From assembly GCF_009765835.1 (NCBI RefSeq), contig NZ_LMUS01000006.1, forward strand, positions 2,004,438-2,068,437: DNA of 64,000 nucleotides, written 5' to 3'. Source of the stretch: Granulicella sp. L56. Its GTDB lineage: Bacteria > Acidobacteriota > Terriglobia > Terriglobales > Acidobacteriaceae. Both the position numbers and the translations under genes were made by a program. This document shows positions 60,455 to 64,000 of the stretch, one piece after another (the first letter of the stretch is position 1; the number at the start of each line of letters is the position of its first letter). Under the pieces are notes generated by a model. It had not been told where the DNA came from, ran no database searches, and was given only the letters and a program-made list of their open reading frames with translations.

Positions 60455-63289
60455 CTACAGCAATCCCTCAACCACCGAAGCAGCTTTTGCAAGGGCGCCA
60501 TCCAATGCCGAGACATCGCTGCCTCCGGCCTCTGCCAGATCGGGCCGCCCTCCGCCTTTCCCGCCAACCATCCCTGCCAGCAATCCGACGATCTTTCCCG
60601 CCTGCACCTTCGAGGTAAGGTCCTTGGTCACGCCGACGATCAACGAAACCTTGCCGTCTGCGCCAGCGCCGAGAACCACAACGCCGCTTCCGAGCTTGGT
60701 ACGCAGGCTATCCACCAGCGTCCGCATCTGGCCTTTATCTAACGAATCCACTCGCTGCGCCAGCACCTTGACACCCTTCACCTCTACCGCTGAAGAAGCA
60801 GCATCCGAGACGGAAGCCGAAGCCGACTTCATGCGAACTTGGTCCAGCTCGCGCCGCAACTTTTTCATCTCTTCTTCCTGCGTGGAGATCCTATGGCGCA
60901 GCGCGTCTGCGGGCGCGCCATCCGTCGAACCCACCATCTGTCCCACGACCCTGGCCACATCGAAGCCACGGCGAAATTCTGCCAAAGCTCCCGTTCCGCT
61001 CACAGCCTCCACACGGCGCACGCCCGACGAGACCGAACCCTCGCCAATCAGCTTGATCAGACCAATCTCACCTGTCGCTCCCGTATGCGTTCCGCCGCAA
61101 AGCTCAGTCGAGAAGTCTCCGATCTTGACGACGCGCACGCGATCGCCATACTTCTCGCCAAACAAGGCCATCGCGCCCAGCTCATTTACGGCAACATCGA
61201 TGGGCACATCCACCAGCGTCTGCACGGAAGCATTCCCGAGGACCTGCCAGTTCACGATGTCCTCAATCTGCTGCAACTCCTCGTCGGCCACGCCGGTGAA
61301 GTGCGAAAAATCAAACCGCAAACGCGAAGCGTTCACCAGCGACCCCGCCTGCTTCACATGCTTGCCCAGAACCTCGCGCAGCGCCGCGTGTAGTAGATGC
61401 GTCCCGGTATGATTGCGCTCCGTAGCCCGGCGGTTCTCGGCATCGACGACGGCATCCACTACATCGCCGACAGCAAGTGTCTGCCGCGCCACCACCCTAT
61501 GCGCGAACACTCCCTGCACCGGCTTGGTTGCTCCGCTGACGTCGGCAACCACCGTATTGTGATCGTCCGAATAGAGCCAACCCACATCGCCCACCTGCCC
61601 GCCCGAGTCCGCATAGAAGCTTGTCGCATCGAGCACCACGTCGCCCTGCTCCCCCGCCTTCAACTCCGGCACGCCCACGCCATCCTTCACCAGCGCAAGC
61701 ACCCGAGTCCCATCCACCCGCAACGTCGAGTAGCCTTCAAACTCAGTCTTCGCCAACTCGCGATAGACCGGAGCCGCCGACTTCTGCGAGCCACCCTTCC
61801 ACGAAGCACGCGCGCGTTGCTGTTCTTCCGCCTTCGCAACCTCAAAACCTTCCATATCAAAATCGAAACTACTATCCTTGGCTGCCTCAGTTAGGAAATC
61901 GAGTGGTAGACCGAAGGTTTCATAGAGGCGGAACGCTTCTCGTCCATTCAATATTAGCGGGCTGCCGGCTAAGCGCAGTACTTCGGCAGGTCTACGCATT
62001 CCCGAGCCGGTTTCTGTGTGGGGCTTGGCTAAGAATTCTTTAATTGCTTGGTTTGGCGGATTCCTTTCAATCTCTTTGAATAATGAATTCTTTGAGGAAA
62101 CATCTAAAGCAAATGCCATTTCCAGCTCACGCCAACCAGTAGTCAAGACTCGAGCAAACTGCTGCTCCTCAGCCAGCACGACCTTCGCGACCCGCTCAGC
62201 CGACTCCTTCAGCTCCGGATACGCCGCGCCCATCTCATCGCGCACGGCAAACACCATCTCGTGCATAAACGGCTTCTCCTGCCCCAGCAGCCGTCCATGC
62301 CGAATCCCACGCCGCAGAATCTTCCGCAGCACATAGCCACGGCCTTCATTCTGAGGATGCACTCCATCCGAGATCAAAAATGTGGCTGCCCGTGCATGGT
62401 CGGCAATAATCCGCAGCGAGGCACGCGAGCGATCATCGACCTCGTGATCCGCCTCAACCTTATGTCCGGTCAACTGCTCCGCCCGCTTAATCAGCGGAGT
62501 AAACAAGTCCGTCTCGAAGTTCGACAGCACTCCCTGCAGCACCGCCGAAACCCGCTCCAACCCCATCCCCGTATCAATCGAGGGCTTCGGCAGCGGAGCC
62601 AGCACCGGTCCATTCGCCGTCATCGAGCGGTCGAACTGCATGAACACCAGGTTCCAGATCTCGACATACCGCTGCTCGTCCCTGGGAAACGGAACGTCCT
62701 CACCCGTTTCCGAAGCCGCGATGCCAAGGTCGTAATAGATCTCCGAGCAAGGCCCGCACGGCCCGGTATCGCCCATCGCCCAGAAGTTATCCGCTGCGCC
62801 CATCTCAAAGATTCGCTCCGCCGGAACGCCCACATCCAGCCAGAACTGATAAGCCTCCGCATCCCTCGGCACCGCATCATCGCCTTCAAAGATCGTCACA
62901 TACAGCTTCGCCGCATCGATCCCAAACCACTCGGGCGACGTCAGCAGCTCCCACGCATAGGCGATGGCGTCCTTCTTGAAGTAGTCGCCAAAGCTGAAGT
63001 TGCCCAGCATCTCGAAGAAGGTATGGTGCCGTCGCGTGAAGCCGACGTTCTCCAGATCGTTGTGCTTGCCGCCCGCGCGCACGCACTTCTGCGAGCTTGC
63101 CGCCCGCGAGTACTCGCGCTTCTCCGCGCCCAGGAAGACGTCCTTAAACTGATTCATCCCCGCATTGGTAAACAGCAGCGTAGGATCGTTCGCCGGCACC
63201 AGCGAAGAAGAGTGCACGCGGCGGTGCCTCTTGGTCTCAAAAAACCGCAAAAAGTCTTCCCGAATCTGGCTTCCCGAACGATATTCCAT
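60455..63289 (-). CDS. alaS: Alanyl-tRNA synthetase
   Basis: A 944-residue AlaS. The class II aminoacylation domain begins [20 protein letters not shown] with [20 protein letters not shown] (motif 1-2) and contains [15 protein letters not shown] (motif 3 area). The editing domain has the zinc ligands [13 protein letters not shown] and [13 protein letters not shown]; the C-terminal C-Ala domain includes [14 protein letters not shown]. At about residues 390-440 an AT-rich stretch ([20 protein letters not shown], then [15 protein letters not shown]) lies where other AlaS proteins have a shorter linker before [17 protein letters not shown]. The start ATG ([12 protein letters not shown]) is 31 bp after the downstream-coupled membrane gene. 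Confidence 0.96.
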   Translation of the reverse strand: MEYRSGSQIREDFLRFFETKRHRRVHSSSLVPANDPTLLFTNAGMNQFKDVFLGAEKREYSRAASSQKCVRAGGKHNDLENVGFTRRHHTFFEMLGNFSFGDYFKKDAIAYAWELLTSPEWFGIDAAKLYVTIFEGDDAVPRDAEAYQFWLDVGVPAERIFEMGAADNFWAMGDTGPCGPCSEIYYDLGIAASETGEDVPFPRDEQRYVEIWNLVFMQFDRSMTANGPVLAPLPKPSIDTGMGLERVSAVLQGVLSNFETDLFTPLIKRAEQLTGHKVEADHEVDDRSRASLRIIADHARAATFLISDGVHPQNEGRGYVLRKILRRGIRHGRLLGQEKPFMHEMVFAVRDEMGAAYPELKESAERVAKVVLAEEQQFARVLTTGWRELEMAFALDVSSKNSLFKEIERNPPNQAIKEFLAKPHTETGSGMRRPAEVLRLAGSPLILNGREAFRLYETFGLPLDFLTEAAKDSSFDFDMEGFEVAKAEEQQRARASWKGGSQKSAAPVYRELAKTEFEGYSTLRVDGTRVLALVKDGVGVPELKAGEQGDVVLDATSFYADSGGQVGDVGWLYSDDHNTVVADVSGATKPVQGVFAHRVVARQTLAVGDVVDAVVDAENRRATERNHTGTHLLHAALREVLGKHVKQAGSLVNASRLRFDFSHFTGVADEELQQIEDIVNWQVLGNASVQTLVDVPIDVAVNELGAMALFGEKYGDRVRVVKIGDFSTELCGGTHTGATGEIGLIKLIGEGSVSSGVRRVEAVSGTGALAEFRRGFDVARVVGQMVGSTDGAPADALRHRISTQEEEMKKLRRELDQVRMKSASASVSDAASSAVEVKGVKVLAQRVDSLDKGQMRTLVDSLRTKLGSGVVVLGAGADGKVSLIVGVTKDLTSKVQAGKIVGLLAGMVGGKGGGRPDLAEAGGSDVSALDGALAKAASVVEGLL

Positions 63290-63320
63290 ATGGCTAAAAG
63301 TTTATCAGTGCGAGCCGCCT

Positions 63321-63902
63321 CTATTCAGCCAGCATGATCTTTCGCAAAGCCCACGCCTGTCCCAGAGTCTTCACATCATTCTTCCATCTAGGCAAAATCA
63401 GAGACATCGCTAGTCCCTCGAGATTCACTACGATTCCTAATACCAACGCCACCACAATCAAAGTAGGCTGCTTATCGAAGCTCAACACCGCAACTACGGC
63501 CACTACAATCACCAATCCCCAGCATTTTGCCAGGTAGGAGTGGTAGCTAGCTGTTTTTCGATACTTCCAGAAGTCAAACAGGCATCGGAATACTTCTAAG
63601 CTGAACAACGCGGCAAAGAGCCTCAAGTTACCCCATATCACCCCTGGTTCACGCATTAACAACGCTCCAACCACACCCAAATAGAAGATAGTGTCAGCGA
63701 TCGAATCGGAGACGCGTAAAGAAGCTGTCTCAACTCCCCATCGGCGAGCCAGGATGCCATCGTAGATATCCGATAGCAATGCAACTATCACGATTCCCCC
63801 TAGCCAGCCATGTTCAGTCCCAATAAGAATCAACGGACCAAAAAGGGCTCGCATTCCCACCATTACCCACGGTACCCATCGCAGCAATGCATGCAGTCTC
63901 AT
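63321..63902 (-). CDS. CDP-alcohol phosphatidyltransferase-family membrane protein
   Basis: A 193-residue protein with about six helices, in the CDP-alcohol phosphatidyltransferase family that makes phospholipid head-group esters. The motif reads DIYDGILARRWGVETASLRV then SDSIAD: the DG-x2-AR and D-x3-D metal ligands are kept, but the usual Gly four residues before the D-x3-D is replaced by Leu, as in a subgroup of uncharacterised members. The ATG at 63902 overlaps the upstream stop as ATGA and has GGAGAA just before it. The alcohol substrate is unknown. It lies upstream of alaS in the same direction. Confidence 0.8.
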   Translation of the reverse strand: MRLHALLRWVPWVMVGMRALFGPLILIGTEHGWLGGIVIVALLSDIYDGILARRWGVETASLRVSDSIADTIFYLGVVGALLMREPGVIWGNLRLFAALFSLEVFRCLFDFWKYRKTASYHSYLAKCWGLVIVVAVVAVLSFDKQPTLIVVALVLGIVVNLEGLAMSLILPRWKNDVKTLGQAWALRKIMLAE

Positions 63903-64000
63903 TTCTCCTGCACCCCAGGCCGCCACGTAATCCCCTCTAGCTTCAATACCGCATCCTTTGTAGCCTTCAACCGCACAAACTCATCCTGCCAGCGCACCAT
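63899..64000 (-). CDS. C-terminal end of an upstream gene, partial
   Basis: A leftward frame of 33 codons runs to the window edge and ends with TGA overlapping the next ATG (ATGA). The readable part is VRWQDEFVRLKATKDAVLKL and then EGITWRPGVQEK. Its tight coupling to the CDP-alcohol phosphatidyltransferase gene supports a real gene in the same operon. Too little is visible to name it. Confidence 0.55.
   Translation of the reverse strand: MVRWQDEFVRLKATKDAVLKLEGITWRPGVQEK

Noticed and set aside
62261-63337. Open frame antisense to alaS
   Set aside because: Arg/His/Pro-rich shadow translation opposite a clear AlaS catalytic domain.

Overview
The window looks like chromosomal DNA of a soil acidobacterium (Acidobacteriota, class Terriglobia, near Edaphobacter, Granulicella or Terriglobus). 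The grounds are an Oar-like TonB-dependent receptor with a carboxypeptidase-regulatory N-terminus, a VWFA-related protein of the acidobacterial type, a DUF4252 protein, a winged-helix membrane regulator of the kind common in that phylum, moderately high GC, and many secreted glycan- and ester-cleaving enzymes. This is inference from family content; no 16S gene is present.

Layout. 0-12 kb: a secreted tannase/feruloyl esterase, a PEBP-like protein, a Tat-exported GH28 pectinase, and a three-gene RND efflux operon (permease, adaptor, outer-membrane factor, joined by ATGA and TAATG overlaps) behind an acyltransferase-3 protein. 12-15 kb: gyrB and a repeat-bearing intergenic region. 15.3-26.7 kb: a glycan-utilisation locus with a membrane-tethered regulator, a GH89 alpha-N-acetylglucosaminidase, a heparan-glucosaminide N-acetyltransferase-like membrane protein, a TonB-dependent receptor, a scar of IS6-type transposase and carboxymuconolactone-decarboxylase remnants, and a GH42 beta-galactosidase. 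26.8-36 kb: a membrane protein of unknown role, htpG, an SDR enzyme, an orphan oligopeptide-type ABC ATPase, a TauE/SemiSWEET/DUF971 operon, a nitric-oxide module (hmp plus an NsrR-like regulator with a perfect palindrome upstream), a LOG protein, and two paralogous small secreted proteins. 36-49.7 kb: pcrA, a 51-residue basic protein, an amino-acid permease, an adenosine-deaminase-family enzyme, a leftward cluster (Lgt-like, RluD-like, VWFA, O-methyltransferase, DUF4252), a probable structured RNA, and a ThuA-like protein carrying EF hands. 49.8-64 kb: PaiB-like protein, zapA, a ZapB-like coiled coil, pheT and pheS (separated by about 1.7 kb), a fused HicA-HicB, tRNA-Leu(CAG), a stand-alone histidine-box protein facing a response regulator with a histone-H1-like tail, infC, a 58-residue secreted peptide, a seven-helix membrane protein, alaS and a CDP-alcohol phosphatidyltransferase.

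Most noteworthy: (1) HicA toxin and HicB antitoxin in one reading frame, joined across a run of six A, directly upstream of pheS; (2) a receiver domain fused to a Lys/Ala/Pro-rich H1-like tail, 3 bp from a convergent 90-residue protein carrying only a histidine box; (3) adjacent bacterial counterparts of two consecutive human lysosomal heparan-degradation enzymes; (4) non-standard start codons (ATT for infC, CTG for the permease); (5) a short PheT lacking the tRNA-binding domain; (6) EF-hand pairs inserted into a ThuA domain; (7) a structured RNA candidate near 46.7 kb. All calls were made by reading the sequence; no database search or folding program was run.
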